This document shows positions 48,549 to 57,903 of a stretch of 64,000 nt of DNA, piece by piece; position 1 is the first letter of the stretch; the number at the start of each line of letters is the position of its first letter. A program made the translations under genes and the position numbers. The DNA comes from Faucicola osloensis_B. Lineage in GTDB: Bacteria > Pseudomonadota > Gammaproteobacteria > Pseudomonadales > Moraxellaceae. The DNA lies in contig CAXORL010000005.1 in assembly GCA_964211495.1 (NCBI GenBank), forward strand, positions 83,321-147,320, written 5' to 3'. The notes under the pieces were generated by a model. The model was given only the letters and a program-made list of their open reading frames with translations, was not told where the DNA came from and did no database searches.

Positions 48549-49019
48549 TTATAACTTGGCTGCCAATTGGTTTAACATATTGGCATGAGTTTCTGGATTG
48601 ACCTTTTCTTGTAAGATTTTTTCGGCACCGAGTACGGCAAGTTCTGCAACCTGCGCGCGTAAACCTTCACGGGCTTTATTAATTTCTTGATCAATTGCTT
48701 CACGCGCTTGCTGACGAATACGTTCGCCTTCCACTTGTGCTTGCACTCTGGCATCTTCAATCATTTGATTGGCGCTTTTGTTCGCTTGGTCAATGAGTGA
48801 AGCGGCTTTTGCTTTTGCTGCAATAAGCTCTTGCTCTGCAGCTTGTGATGCAGTTGCTAAGTCTGCTTTGGCTTTTTCGGCAGCATTTAGGCCATCTGCG
48901 ATTTTACGTTGGCGATCCGAAATAGCAGCAACCAAAGGCGGCCACACAAACTTCATGCAAAACATCACGAAGATGGCGAATGCAATCGATTGTCCAATTA
49001 GGGTTGCATTGATATTCAC
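48549..49019 (-). CDS. atpF: ATP synthase Fo subunit b
   Basis: A 156-residue peripheral-stalk protein. A short N-terminal membrane helix (IGQSIAFAIFVMFCMKFVW) is followed by a long charged, Ala/Glu/Lys-rich coiled coil that dimerises. Confidence 0.96.
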   Translation of the reverse strand: MNINATLIGQSIAFAIFVMFCMKFVWPPLVAAISDRQRKIADGLNAAEKAKADLATASQAAEQELIAAKAKAASLIDQANKSANQMIEDARVQAQVEGERIRQQAREAIDQEINKAREGLRAQVAELAVLGAEKILQEKVNPETHANMLNQLAAKL

Positions 49020-49098
49020 TTAGAATCCCTCGTTAATTAAGTTTCTTCAATCCTTGTCCACATAAGATGATGTGGACATTGTACTGATAGTGTACCTA

Positions 49099-49347
49099 TT
49101 AACCTGCTAAAGGATTTGCGAATAACAATAACATTGCAATACCAACACCGATCATCGGTACGGCGTCAAGAAGACCTGCCACGATGAACATACGAGTTTG
49201 CAATTGTGAACCTAGTTCTGGTTGACGAGCAACACCTTCTAAGAATTTGCCACCTAAGATTGCAAAGCCAATACCAGTGCCTAGAGCACCTAAACCAATA
49301 AGTAATGCCACTGCGATTACGGTCATACTAGCAAGTTCTGGATTCAT
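49099..49347 (-). CDS. atpE: ATP synthase Fo subunit c
   Basis: An 82-residue hairpin of two membrane helices forming the rotor ring. The polar loop is RQPELGSQLQ. The carboxylate carrier is Asp61 in LLDAVPMIGVGI. The residues characteristic of Na+-binding rings (Gln and Glu-Ser pair) are absent, so proton coupling is inferred. Confidence 0.97.
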   Translation of the reverse strand: MNPELASMTVIAVALLIGLGALGTGIGFAILGGKFLEGVARQPELGSQLQTRMFIVAGLLDAVPMIGVGIAMLLLFANPLAG

Positions 49348-49370
49348 CTAAATATCCTCATTGTTAAAAA

Positions 49371-50246
49371 TTAATGTTCAGTTTGTGATGCAAGGCTAAG
49401 ATAGACAATGGTTAGCATCATGAAAACGAACGCTTGCAAAGTGATTACTAAAATGTGGAAGATTGCCCACGGTACTGATAACACCCATTGAATCCAAAAT
49501 GGCATAAGGGCGATTAACACAAAAATTAATTCACCTGCATACATGTTACCAAAAAGTCGTAAGCCAAGTGAGATAGGTTTTGCGATTAGAGTTACAAACT
49601 CTAGGATAAAGTTCACTGGAATCAATAAGATTTTAGCGATTGGGTTTTTTGCGCTAAATGGATGAAGGGTTAATTCACCAATAAAACCGCCAAAACCTTT
49701 TTCTTTAATACTATAAAAAATGATCAGTGCAAATACTGAGAACGACATACCAAGCGTCACATTTGGGTCAGTACTTGGTACGACTTTCATGTAAACATGG
49801 TGTGGGTTATGTCCTAGCAGACCACCAATTTTTTGTGCAATGACAGGCAAATAATCAACTGGCAGAAGATCCATGAAGTTCATCAAGAAAATCCACACAA
49901 AAATAGTCAGTGCTAATGGCGCAATAACCTTTGATGTGCCATGATAAGTATCACGAACGTTACTATCAACAAACTCCACAATCATTTCAATAAAAGCTTG
50001 CATTTTGCCGGGTACACCCGAGGTCGCTCTTTTTGCCACCATATAAAAAATGGCACAAAAAAGAACCCCTAAACCAATCGACCACAGCATTGAGTCTAAA
50101 TGAATCGCATTGAAACCCATTTCAGAAGCTTGCTGTTTGGTTTCGGCAACTATCCAACCTTCTGTTGGATGATTACCGAAAGTCCAGTTTGTCAAGTGGT
50201 GATTGATATACTCATTTGAAGTAATTTCTGCGTTTGCTTCTGCCAT
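49371..50246 (-). CDS. atpB: ATP synthase Fo subunit a
   Basis: A 291-residue stator membrane protein carrying the proton half-channels. The essential Arg is in ISLGLRLFGNMYAGE. A longer than usual N-terminal stretch (about 70 residues before the first helix) is typical of many gammaproteobacteria. Confidence 0.96.
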   Translation of the reverse strand: MAEANAEITSNEYINHHLTNWTFGNHPTEGWIVAETKQQASEMGFNAIHLDSMLWSIGLGVLFCAIFYMVAKRATSGVPGKMQAFIEMIVEFVDSNVRDTYHGTSKVIAPLALTIFVWIFLMNFMDLLPVDYLPVIAQKIGGLLGHNPHHVYMKVVPSTDPNVTLGMSFSVFALIIFYSIKEKGFGGFIGELTLHPFSAKNPIAKILLIPVNFILEFVTLIAKPISLGLRLFGNMYAGELIFVLIALMPFWIQWVLSVPWAIFHILVITLQAFVFMMLTIVYLSLASQTEH

Positions 50247-50713
50247 AATCTTAACTTCTTTTTTATATTGAGCCGATAATAGAGGGGGTTAGCGTCAGAT
50301 ATTTTGTCTAATCACAAAAATTTGTAACTTAACACTATAATCGTATCTAACTGAGCTGATGATACTCAATGAGAAGTGCAAACATGACGTCAAAGGCACA
50401 TCGAGGCGTTTAAGCAATCTGCTTAACTAAGGTGATGAACCGTGAATAAACGGATTGTTTATCAACGTAATAATATAGGCTATCGACCTACTGTGTTTTG
50501 CTTGACTCAAATAAGTGGGTCATCAGTAAAACATATATGCAATTGCTTGAAAACTAATTCTTTTTAGCCAATTAGCGCTGAGCAATCGCACCTTTAAAAA
50601 ATTTTCACTATATTAATTCAACTGTTACCTTTTTGTAAAGGATTAAATGGATTTATTTGTGATTTAGTGTAGGTTATTTCTGTTATTACCAAATAATTGT
50701 AAATAGCCTTTTT
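50247..50713. other. Intergenic region between atpI and atpB
   Basis: A 467-base AT-rich gap inside the atp cluster. It suggests a separate promoter for atpBEFHAGDC, but I found no convincing -35/-10 pair. No RNA gene was recognised. Confidence 0.5.
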
Positions 50714-51115
50714 TTACCAAGGATTTCGGTAAGTAATGATGAGGTAACTCATTTGCAAAATTAGATAGCCCACGAATACCGCAATGGCGTTTAGCGGTTT
50801 TAACAGCATAAAAATCAGTGCAAACCCAACAATGGTCAACAGCCATTTTGCCATATGCGCTTGGTAAAAACGATGAACAATTTGACGACGCTGCTGATAG
50901 CCCGATTTGCTCAAAGAAATTTTAGCAAAGATGATTTGACTCACCCACCCTAGCACACTACCTGCTAGCAGATTTTTACTTACGGTATACTGGCTATTGC
51001 CTTGCCAAACATCCAATGCAATCCCGATGGCAACCAGCCCAAGTATCAGCCACGACTGCTTGTTGATGGACTGTTGCATAGACTGTGGGTCAAATGGCTT
51101 GGCAGGTTTTGACAT
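50714..51115 (-). CDS. atpI: ATP synthase assembly protein AtpI (subunit I)
   Basis: A 133-residue membrane protein with four predicted helices (SWLILGLVAIGIALDVW; LAGSVLGWVSQIIFAKIS; AKWLLTIVGFALIFMLL; AVFVGYLILQMSYLII). This is typical of AtpI, which helps assemble the c ring. It heads the atp cluster but is set apart by 467 bases. Confidence 0.85.
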   Translation of the reverse strand: MSKPAKPFDPQSMQQSINKQSWLILGLVAIGIALDVWQGNSQYTVSKNLLAGSVLGWVSQIIFAKISLSKSGYQQRRQIVHRFYQAHMAKWLLTIVGFALIFMLLKPLNAIAVFVGYLILQMSYLIITYRNPW

Positions 51116-51344
51116 AGCAAAATAACGGCTAGCTGATTATGGGCAGGAATGATGAAAGTAGTATAGCAGAATCTTGATTAAAAATTTTGCTAAAGGTTGT
51201 TTTATCTATGCTGACGTTAATCGCCAGTCATTATGAATAGTGTGTTATTAGACTTGTTATATTGTCGGGTAGTTTCATAGCCGACCTGCTAATTTCTCAG
51301 ACAAATTATGCAGTTTTCATGCTAAAGTAATTTGATAGTTATTG

Positions 51345-51920
51345 ATGATTTTATGTGATATGACCCAACGTTCTACTCAATCAACTGGAAATTCTATTCA
51401 ATCAGCCAATAGTCAATTAACCAATAGTTACGACGCAAGTTGTCGCCACCTATCTATGTCCATGTGTATGCCACAAATGACGCCCGAGCAGATTGAAGCA
51501 CAGATTGCTCAGATAAAACAAGATTGCCAAGCGCAAGGTTTACGTTTCACTGCGCTGCGAGAGCAAGTGTATCGTTTGATTTTACTTGCCGCCCAGCCCA
51601 TTGGGGCGTATGAACTATTGGATTTGCTGCAATCAGCGAGCGAAAAAGTCGTCGCACCGCCAACGGTATATCGTAGTTTGGAGTTTTTGCTCAGGCATGG
51701 CTTGGTTCATCAATTAAATTCCAGCAAGGCATTTTTCGCTTGCTCTCAGCCCACCGATCGCCATGTTGCCGCTTTTTTGGTCTGTCGATGCTGTGGCGAG
51801 GTGCAAGAGTTTAGCCACCCATCTATCCAGACCATGCTAACTGAGGTTGAGCAATCGACCAATTTTGCCACTCAGTCAAGCATTATTGAGCTTTCAGGTG
51901 TTTGTCAGCGCTGCCAATAG
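51345..51920 (+). CDS. zur: Zinc uptake regulator Zur (Fur family)
   Basis: A Fur-family repressor that senses Zn2+ and shuts down zinc import genes. The core is QGLRFTALREQVYRLIL (winged helix) and PPTVYRSLEFLLRHGLVH. A structural zinc site is formed by CRCC and CQRC. A His/Cys-rich Zur-type dimer region (DRHVAAFLVC) places it closer to Zur than to Fur. The start is uncertain: 51345 or 51360, neither with a clear ribosome site. The Ser/Gln-rich leader of about 30 residues is unusual. Confidence 0.88.
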   Translation: MILCDMTQRSTQSTGNSIQSANSQLTNSYDASCRHLSMSMCMPQMTPEQIEAQIAQIKQDCQAQGLRFTALREQVYRLILLAAQPIGAYELLDLLQSASEKVVAPPTVYRSLEFLLRHGLVHQLNSSKAFFACSQPTDRHVAAFLVCRCCGEVQEFSHPSIQTMLTEVEQSTNFATQSSIIELSGVCQRCQ

Positions 51921-52024
51921 TCACCTTTTTTTATCGAATACTTAGAATAAGGCTCTGCCAACAATTATTTTGTTATTGTGTTTGTCAATTATGAGCATTT
52001 GTGATATAAAACATGCCTTATTTG

Positions 52025-52040
52025 ATTGACTTAAGTCAAT
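52025..52040. promoter_or_regulatory. 16-bp perfect palindrome upstream of cpdA
   Basis: ATTGACTTAAGTCAAT is a perfect inverted repeat 62 bases before the GTG of cpdA. It includes a TTGACT -35-like hexamer. Operator function is inferred only. Confidence 0.35.
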
Positions 52041-52101
52041 TAACCGTTGTTTGATAAAGTTGTACTGCCACGATTACCGTCATTATTCTAAGGATAACTG
52101 A

Positions 52102-52929
52102 GTGACGTTACTGCCAAGTTCGATATCACAACACCATGCTGATTATTTTTCAATTATTGAATTAAGTGATCTGCATCTCTTTGATGACCCAAATAAGTTA
52201 ATGAATGGCGTTAATACCGCAGACACATTTGAGTCGGTATTATCCTTGGTCCGACAACAGCGCGATAATGTTGATTTGTTGGTACTGACGGGGGATTTAT
52301 GCCATGAACCCACCCCGCAAAATTATGACCGTTTATTTGCAACCTTAGACGACGTCAACATTCCGTTTATAGCCATCCCAGGCAATCATGATGTGACCCT
52401 AGAGCTTGATCATCATCTACCTTTTGCCCAGCGCCGTCATTTGCCTGTCAAAGCAGATACTCGCCTGCAAAACTGCTATAGTATTGCCACCGATTATTGG
52501 GACTTACTGTTATTAGACTCTTCTTGTGAGGGGCACAGTCATGGCAAAATTGACGAGCAGACATTGCGGTGGCTGGCGCAACAGTTGGCGAACGCCAACC
52601 GCCCTTGTGCAATTTTTTGTCATCATCCGATGGTGTTAATCGATTCAGCATGGCTTGATGAATACACCCTAATCAATGCGGACCGTTTTTGGGAAGTGGT
52701 AATGCCGTATCTAGACCGCATTAAAGCGATATTTGTCGGTCATATTCACCAAGAAATGCATAAAATTAATTATGGGACATCTGTGTTTGGTTGCCCATCG
52801 ACCAGCTTACAGTTTAAACCCTTGTGTAATGACTATACCATTGACGAAATTGCCCCTGGTTTACGTTGGATAAATTTATATAACAATGGGTTACTTGCAA
52901 CTGGTATCAAAAGAACAGATACTATCTGA
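52102..52929 (+). CDS. cpdA: 3',5'-cAMP phosphodiesterase CpdA (metallophosphoesterase)
   Basis: A 275-residue class III phosphodiesterase that breaks down cAMP. Metal ligands appear in order: SDLHLF (D-x-H), VLTGDL, GNHD, CHH, GHIH. The GTG start at 52102 has AGGATAACTGA before it. Family activity is well known for E. coli CpdA; other substrates remain possible. Confidence 0.88.
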   Translation: MTLLPSSISQHHADYFSIIELSDLHLFDDPNKLMNGVNTADTFESVLSLVRQQRDNVDLLVLTGDLCHEPTPQNYDRLFATLDDVNIPFIAIPGNHDVTLELDHHLPFAQRRHLPVKADTRLQNCYSIATDYWDLLLLDSSCEGHSHGKIDEQTLRWLAQQLANANRPCAIFCHHPMVLIDSAWLDEYTLINADRFWEVVMPYLDRIKAIFVGHIHQEMHKINYGTSVFGCPSTSLQFKPLCNDYTIDEIAPGLRWINLYNNGLLATGIKRTDTI

Positions 52930-53154
52930 CTAATTTTTCATGGTTGTTGAACTTATGTTCATAAACTTAATGTCGTGAAAGTTTGGTTAGCTTGTTTATT
53001 AAGGTTTTAGCGTTTATTTTAGTTTGATTTCATATACTGACGAATTACAGTGTTTAAAGCGTTAATAACGCGATGTCATTGGCTTAAGTGCTGAACTCGT
53101 AATGAAATTGTAAACTTAAAATTGTATCACTATCGGTTTTTAAAGGAATTAGCT

Positions 53155-53592
53155 ATGGCATCTGCCCAAAATGAACGTGAATTAAGCTTTACCCCATATC
53201 AGCCAGCGGCTGAAGAAGAATATATGAATGACGCACAGCTTGCGCATTTTAGAAAAATTTTATTAGATTGGAAAGAGCAGTTAATTAGCGAAGCTGAATC
53301 AACCAAATCTTATATTCAAGATGAATCAACGGCGATGCCCGATATTAATGACCGCGCTACCCAAGAAGAAGAGTTTGCGTTGGCACTGCGCACGCGTGAC
53401 CGTGAGCGTAAACTGATTCGCAAGATTGATAAATCGATTGCTGAGATTGACAGTGGCGATTACGGTTTTTGTGAGACTTGCGGTGTAGAGATTGGTCTGC
53501 GTCGTTTAGAAGCCCGTCCAACAGCGACCCAATGTATCGATTGCAAAACCTTATCAGAGATTAAAGAAAAACAAGCATGGGGTCATGCTTAA
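53155..53592 (+). CDS. dksA: RNA polymerase-binding transcription factor DksA
   Basis: A 145-residue co-regulator of the stringent response that works in the RNA polymerase secondary channel with ppGpp. The coiled-coil tip has Asp63, Asp66 and Ala68. The zinc finger uses Cys106, Cys109, Cys127 and Cys130. The start at 53155 follows AAGGAA; an upstream ATG at 53122 does not. It overlaps gluQ by eight bases. Confidence 0.97.
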   Translation: MASAQNERELSFTPYQPAAEEEYMNDAQLAHFRKILLDWKEQLISEAESTKSYIQDESTAMPDINDRATQEEEFALALRTRDRERKLIRKIDKSIAEIDSGDYGFCETCGVEIGLRRLEARPTATQCIDCKTLSEIKEKQAWGHA

Positions 53593-54547
53593 TTTATCAA
53601 CATCTCCTGTTATTGGTCGCTTTGCTCCCTCTCCGACGGGAGCTTTGCATTTGGGGTCACTGGTGACTGCGATCGCCAGTTACTGTATCGCTAAACAAGC
53701 GCAAGGCAAGTGGCTAGTACGCATTGAAGATACTGATACTGAGCGCTGTCATCCAAAATTTAGCGATTTGATTTTAGCAGATTTGGATCGATTGGGTTTG
53801 CACTGGGATGGTAACGTTCGTTACCAGTCGCAACACCTAAACACGTATCACGCGTTATTGGATGAGCAGCTAAAAGCAGTAAGTTATGGCTGTGATTGCA
53901 GTCGTAAATCCCTGCAAACTTATCAACTCGCGCATCCCAACACCCAATACCCTTATCCTAGAATCTGTGTCCATAAGCGGCTATCACGCGATCATGCCAT
54001 TCGCTTAGTGATGCCAGATAACCCAATGCTTTTTTTCGATCAGCTGCAAGGGGTGGTTTTCGGTAATCCGCAACGAGAACAGGGTGATATTGTGGTCAGA
54101 AGGCGGCGCATTGGGCGGTCTTTCTCAAAGGCTCAAACAGCCAACAAAGGCATGATTAATTATATGCTTGCGGTGGTGATTGATGACGCGCTACAAAACG
54201 TCAATCAAATCGTGCGTGGTCTAGATATTTTGCCACTGACAATACCACAAATGGTCATTGCGGAGTATTTAAATTTTCCCCCTAACCAACACTACTATCA
54301 CTTACCCATTTTGGTGAATGCACAAGGGCAAAAACTGTCTAAACAAACGCTTGCAGAGCCGATTCAATCTTACCCTGCACCACAACTTATTAAGACCGCA
54401 CTGCAATTATTACAACAGCCACCGGTTGATATGGATAAACCAACCACGATGCTCGAGCAGGCGGTTTACCAATGGAATCATACGCCGCTGCAAGGCAAAC
54501 AGCGTATTGAAGTCGATAGCTTACCAAATCTTTTGGCAACCCATTAA
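53585..54547 (+). CDS. gluQ: Glutamyl-Q tRNA(Asp) synthetase
   Basis: A 320-residue GluRS-like enzyme lacking an anticodon-binding domain; it adds glutamate to queuosine in tRNA-Asp. The HIGH-type motif is HLGSL, and KLSKQ replaces KMSKS. Zinc ligands are CDC and the YPRIC segment. Its position after dksA is the common arrangement. Its end overlaps the ftsW end by four bases. Confidence 0.95.
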   Translation: MLNLSTSPVIGRFAPSPTGALHLGSLVTAIASYCIAKQAQGKWLVRIEDTDTERCHPKFSDLILADLDRLGLHWDGNVRYQSQHLNTYHALLDEQLKAVSYGCDCSRKSLQTYQLAHPNTQYPYPRICVHKRLSRDHAIRLVMPDNPMLFFDQLQGVVFGNPQREQGDIVVRRRRIGRSFSKAQTANKGMINYMLAVVIDDALQNVNQIVRGLDILPLTIPQMVIAEYLNFPPNQHYYHLPILVNAQGQKLSKQTLAEPIQSYPAPQLIKTALQLLQQPPVDMDKPTTMLEQAVYQWNHTPLQGKQRIEVDSLPNLLATH

Positions 54548-55752
54548 TAATAACGACATTGATTGGCAGGAATCGTTGGGCTTTCTTTGATAATTCGCAT
54601 CAACAATCCGACGATAATCAGATTAACCACCATAGAAGAACCACCATAGCTAAAAAATGGCATGGTCAACCCTTTGGTAGGTAGCATCCCCATGGTCATG
54701 CCGGCATTAACAAAAATTTGCCCAAAGAACAAAATACCCACCCCAAACGCAAAATAGCTTAAGCGTGTTTGGTGCCGTGCTAGCGCTTGGTAGCTAATGC
54801 GCATAACCGTAGTGACCAAAATAATTTGTAACACCAGTAAAAACGACACGCCCACTAAGCCTAACTCTTCACCGGTAATCGCTAGTAAAAAGTCGGTATG
54901 CGCCTCCGGTAAATGGGAGAGTTTTTGGATGCTTTCCCCATAGCCGACACCAAACCATTCACCGCGGGCAAAGGCTACAATACTGCGACCTAGCTGATAG
55001 TCACTATTTTTTAAGTCATCAAACGGATCTAAAAACGAGGTTACCCGTTTTAGTCGGTAACTTGCTCCCATAATCGCCATGATGCCCGCCAAAAACATGG
55101 CACCCATGATGATAAAAAACTGGCGCATGGGTAAGCCGCCGACAAAAATCATCGCCGCAATACAGGTCGCAATAATCACTACCGAGCCAAAGTCAGGCTG
55201 CAACATGATAAACAAGATCAGCCCCATGGCTATTAATGTTAGCCGCAAAAAACCTTTCCAATGGTTGCGAATTTCTTCTGATCGGCGCACCAGATAATCT
55301 GAGGTGTACAAAATCATCAACAATTTTGCCAATTCAGAGGGCTGAAAATTAATACCACCCAGTTCAATCCAGCGTTTACTGCCGTTAATCACTGACCCAC
55401 CGATTAAAGTATAAATAATCAGCAAAAGACAAGCCAGCAGCGCATACATAATAAAATCTAAGCGAAACGTCTTGCGAAGCGGGATAAAATATACCAGTAA
55501 ACCAAGAACTGCACCGATTCCCATGTACGCCAATTGGTGATAAAAAAAGTAAAAATCACCCAGCTTTTTGGTTTGTGCAAAAGGTATTGACGCGGACGCC
55601 ACCATCAACAGACTAAATACCATAATGGTTGCTACGGTAGTCAATAGCACCGAATTGATGGGCGGAATCCACCGGCGGCTTTTCTTAGTAGAAACGCTGT
55701 TAGCTGAGAGGGATGAAGAAAGTGACGAAGAAGTCGAATGGGGCGCGGGCAT
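54544..55752 (-). CDS. ftsW: Septal peptidoglycan glycosyltransferase FtsW
   Basis: A 402-residue SEDS-family polytopic membrane protein that polymerises septal glycan with FtsI. It has a polar Ser-rich N-terminal tail, about ten helices and the signatures QPDFGSVVIIA, EAHTDFLLAITGEELGL and PFFSYGGSSM. FtsW rather than RodA is indicated by its position 37 bases after murD. Confidence 0.95.
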   Translation of the reverse strand: MPAPHSTSSSLSSSLSANSVSTKKSRRWIPPINSVLLTTVATIMVFSLLMVASASIPFAQTKKLGDFYFFYHQLAYMGIGAVLGLLVYFIPLRKTFRLDFIMYALLACLLLIIYTLIGGSVINGSKRWIELGGINFQPSELAKLLMILYTSDYLVRRSEEIRNHWKGFLRLTLIAMGLILFIMLQPDFGSVVIIATCIAAMIFVGGLPMRQFFIIMGAMFLAGIMAIMGASYRLKRVTSFLDPFDDLKNSDYQLGRSIVAFARGEWFGVGYGESIQKLSHLPEAHTDFLLAITGEELGLVGVSFLLVLQIILVTTVMRISYQALARHQTRLSYFAFGVGILFFGQIFVNAGMTMGMLPTKGLTMPFFSYGGSSMVVNLIIVGLLMRIIKESPTIPANQCRYY

Positions 55753-55789
55753 AACACAACCTAAATATTAAAAATACACTAGCGAATGA

Positions 55790-57250
55790 TTATTGGGATT
55801 TGACTAAGCGTTGAAAAACTTGTCCACGTTCCACATAGCCACTAAACTGATCAAAACTTGCACAAGCGGGTGATAGCAATAATACGCCTAAAGCCGGGAA
55901 TGTTGGCTGGTCTTGCCAAGCTTGATTGACCGCTTGTTCTAAGGTTTGGCATTTGGTTAACACAATCCCTGCAGGATTGTGACTATCTAACCCCGCTGAT
56001 GCCAAATCAGCCGCGATTTTATCGGCATCTTCACCGATAAAGTACACCACTTGCGCATAATCCATCAAGGGTTTTGCCAGTTCAGCAAAGTTTTGACCTT
56101 TACCTTGCCCGCCCAAAATCACAGCGAGTTTTTTGCCTTTGGGCGCATATACTTTACCTAGCCCAAAAATTGCGGCGATGGTCGAGCCAATATTGGTGCC
56201 TTTGGAGTCGTCAAAACAATCGAGCTGATGGGTGGTTGTGATAAATTCACAGCGATGTGGCAGCCCGACAAAGTTTTTCAATGTTGTCAACATACTCTCT
56301 AGCGGCAGACCTGCGAGCTCGCCAATTGCTAAGGCTGACAGTGCATTCATCAAATTATGCTCACCTTTGATCGGCACGTCTTTTTCATTGAGTAAGCGCT
56401 CGCGACCCCGTGCTAACCAAATTTCACCATCGCTATCTTTTATCAATCCGTACTGATTCATATCCGGTGCGTTACTACCAAAGCTAATGGTGGGCATATC
56501 ATCGGCTACCAACGGACGACTAAGCAAGTCCTCGCGGTTGACCACAATGGATTGCACGCCTTGGAAAATTCGGTGTTTGGCTTGGTGATAGCCGAGCATA
56601 TTGCCATGGCGATCTAGATGGTCAGGCGACATGTTAAGCACGGTGGCTACTTTGGCGGCCAAATTGGTGGTGGTCTGTAGTTGAAAACTGGATAACTCAA
56701 GCACCGCCATCTGTATGGGCTCAAGTAGCAAATCAAGCGCGGGCGTTCCCAAGTTACCACCGACACCGACTTTAAATCCCGCATTTTTGACCATCTCGCC
56801 AACCAGGGTGGTGACGGTGCTTTTAGCATTAGAGCCAGTAATTGCAATAATCGGAATTTGTCGCTGTTTAGCTACCTCATGGAACAATTGAATATCACTG
56901 ACAATCGCGATTTTTTTCGCACGTGCGCCATTAAACACCGGCAAATAAGGGTCAATACCAGGACTGATGATAATGCGATCTGCCACTGCCAACAGCTCGC
57001 CATCTAATGCGCCAAACTTGGTCACTATATCGGTTGGCAAATGCTCGGCAAGTTTGGGCAGACCGGCATCGGTGACAGCTACGGGGTAACCAAGCGCGTG
57101 TAAATAGTTGACTGCCGACAAGCCTGATTTGCCAAGTCCAACCACCACTTGTAATCCATTGCCACGTTGAATCATGCTAGATACTGATGGCATGCTTTGG
57201 TTGGTTGAAGCAGGTGAAACGGCTGATTGGGTGGCAGAGAGTTGGCTCAC
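55790..57250 (-). CDS. murD: UDP-N-acetylmuramoylalanine-D-glutamate ligase
   Basis: A 486-residue cytoplasmic Mur ligase that adds D-Glu to UDP-MurNAc-L-Ala, the same D-Glu that MurI makes. It has a Rossmann segment (VVVGLGKSGLSA), the ATP-binding motif ITGSNAKSTVT and the C-terminal region LLSPACASFDQFSGYVERG. The GTG at 57250 with AGGA six bases upstream is preferred to 57268. It begins the murD-ftsW part of the dcw cluster. Confidence 0.95.
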   Translation of the reverse strand: MSQLSATQSAVSPASTNQSMPSVSSMIQRGNGLQVVVGLGKSGLSAVNYLHALGYPVAVTDAGLPKLAEHLPTDIVTKFGALDGELLAVADRIIISPGIDPYLPVFNGARAKKIAIVSDIQLFHEVAKQRQIPIIAITGSNAKSTVTTLVGEMVKNAGFKVGVGGNLGTPALDLLLEPIQMAVLELSSFQLQTTTNLAAKVATVLNMSPDHLDRHGNMLGYHQAKHRIFQGVQSIVVNREDLLSRPLVADDMPTISFGSNAPDMNQYGLIKDSDGEIWLARGRERLLNEKDVPIKGEHNLMNALSALAIGELAGLPLESMLTTLKNFVGLPHRCEFITTTHQLDCFDDSKGTNIGSTIAAIFGLGKVYAPKGKKLAVILGGQGKGQNFAELAKPLMDYAQVVYFIGEDADKIAADLASAGLDSHNPAGIVLTKCQTLEQAVNQAWQDQPTFPALGVLLLSPACASFDQFSGYVERGQVFQRLVKSQ

Positions 57251-57507
57251 GAGAATTCCTTGTAACACTTAAACTTGTAACATTTAAATAAGGGTACCGC
57301 TAACTAAGGCAGTAACAATACTTGCCGCATAAGCTAAAAAACGTTTTCTATCATACCATTTTATGACAAAAAGTTTTGCGATTAAATGTGAGTTTTCATG
57401 TTTTGTAGTGGCTTCAATAAAAGACGGTTTAAATGCTATGATTTTTGTGATGCGGATATAATTTGTATCTGTATTACCCAACAAATTCAACGATTTTAGG
57501 AAGTAAA

Positions 57508-57657
57508 ATGCACTTTTTTGGTGCAATTATTTTATTCATATCGCTAATGATTAAAATAATTCTAAAATTTATCTACAAAATCGTTAATGGCACCCAAATA
57601 ACCTTTTTGGTGCAATGGATGATTTACATTAGAGGAATTTTTATTTTTTGGTTATAA
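57508..57657 (+). CDS. Possible small hydrophobic peptide
   Basis: A 49-residue frame with AGGAAG five bases before the ATG. It is almost wholly hydrophobic (FFGAIILFISLMIKIILKF) and would be membrane-inserted. It lies in an AT-rich gap where chance frames are likely, so it may be spurious. Confidence 0.3.
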   Translation: MHFFGAIILFISLMIKIILKFIYKIVNGTQITFLVQWMIYIRGIFIFWL

Positions 57658-57767
57658 TAAAATTACGCTTTCTGTGTGATGGTCGCATTGAAACCACAAA
57701 AAAGTTTTTGCTTTATTTTCAATAGGTTGTATTTTTTACCCCCTTAAAAATAGGACATTTCTGAAAG

Positions 57768-57785
57768 TTGGCATAGCTTTTGAAT
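57768..57785 (+). promoter_or_regulatory. Candidate sigma-54 (-24/-12) promoter of glnK-amtB
   Basis: TGGCATAGCTTTTGAA has GG at -24 and TTGAA at the -12 block, at the right ten-base spacing. The usual GC at -12 is GA here, so strength is uncertain. It lies about 120 bases before the glnK start. Confidence 0.45.
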
Positions 57786-57903
57786 TATCGAAACTACCAT
57801 TTTCAACTCGCTATACGAATGCTGTTTAGGGTTAAGTACTATTAAGCCACTGCAGCAGCTATTAACTAACCTAACCATAAGCGGCACTTAAAAGGAAATT
57901 ATT

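Larger units (their letters stand above)
57251..57903. other. Long AT-rich intergenic region upstream of glnK
   Basis: 653 bases between divergent murD and glnK. It holds a possible small ORF (57508-57657) and a sigma-54-like promoter (57768-57785). TTTTTGGTGCAAT occurs twice, near 57514 and 57606. The murD promoter was not identified. Confidence 0.5.

Noticed and set aside
51256..51266. GTTATATTGTC as a Zur box upstream of zur
   Set aside because: Only half of the expected palindrome GTTATANTATAAC is present.
57284..57526. 80-residue minus-strand frame upstream of murD
   Set aside because: No ribosome site and poor composition; it spans the divergent promoter region.
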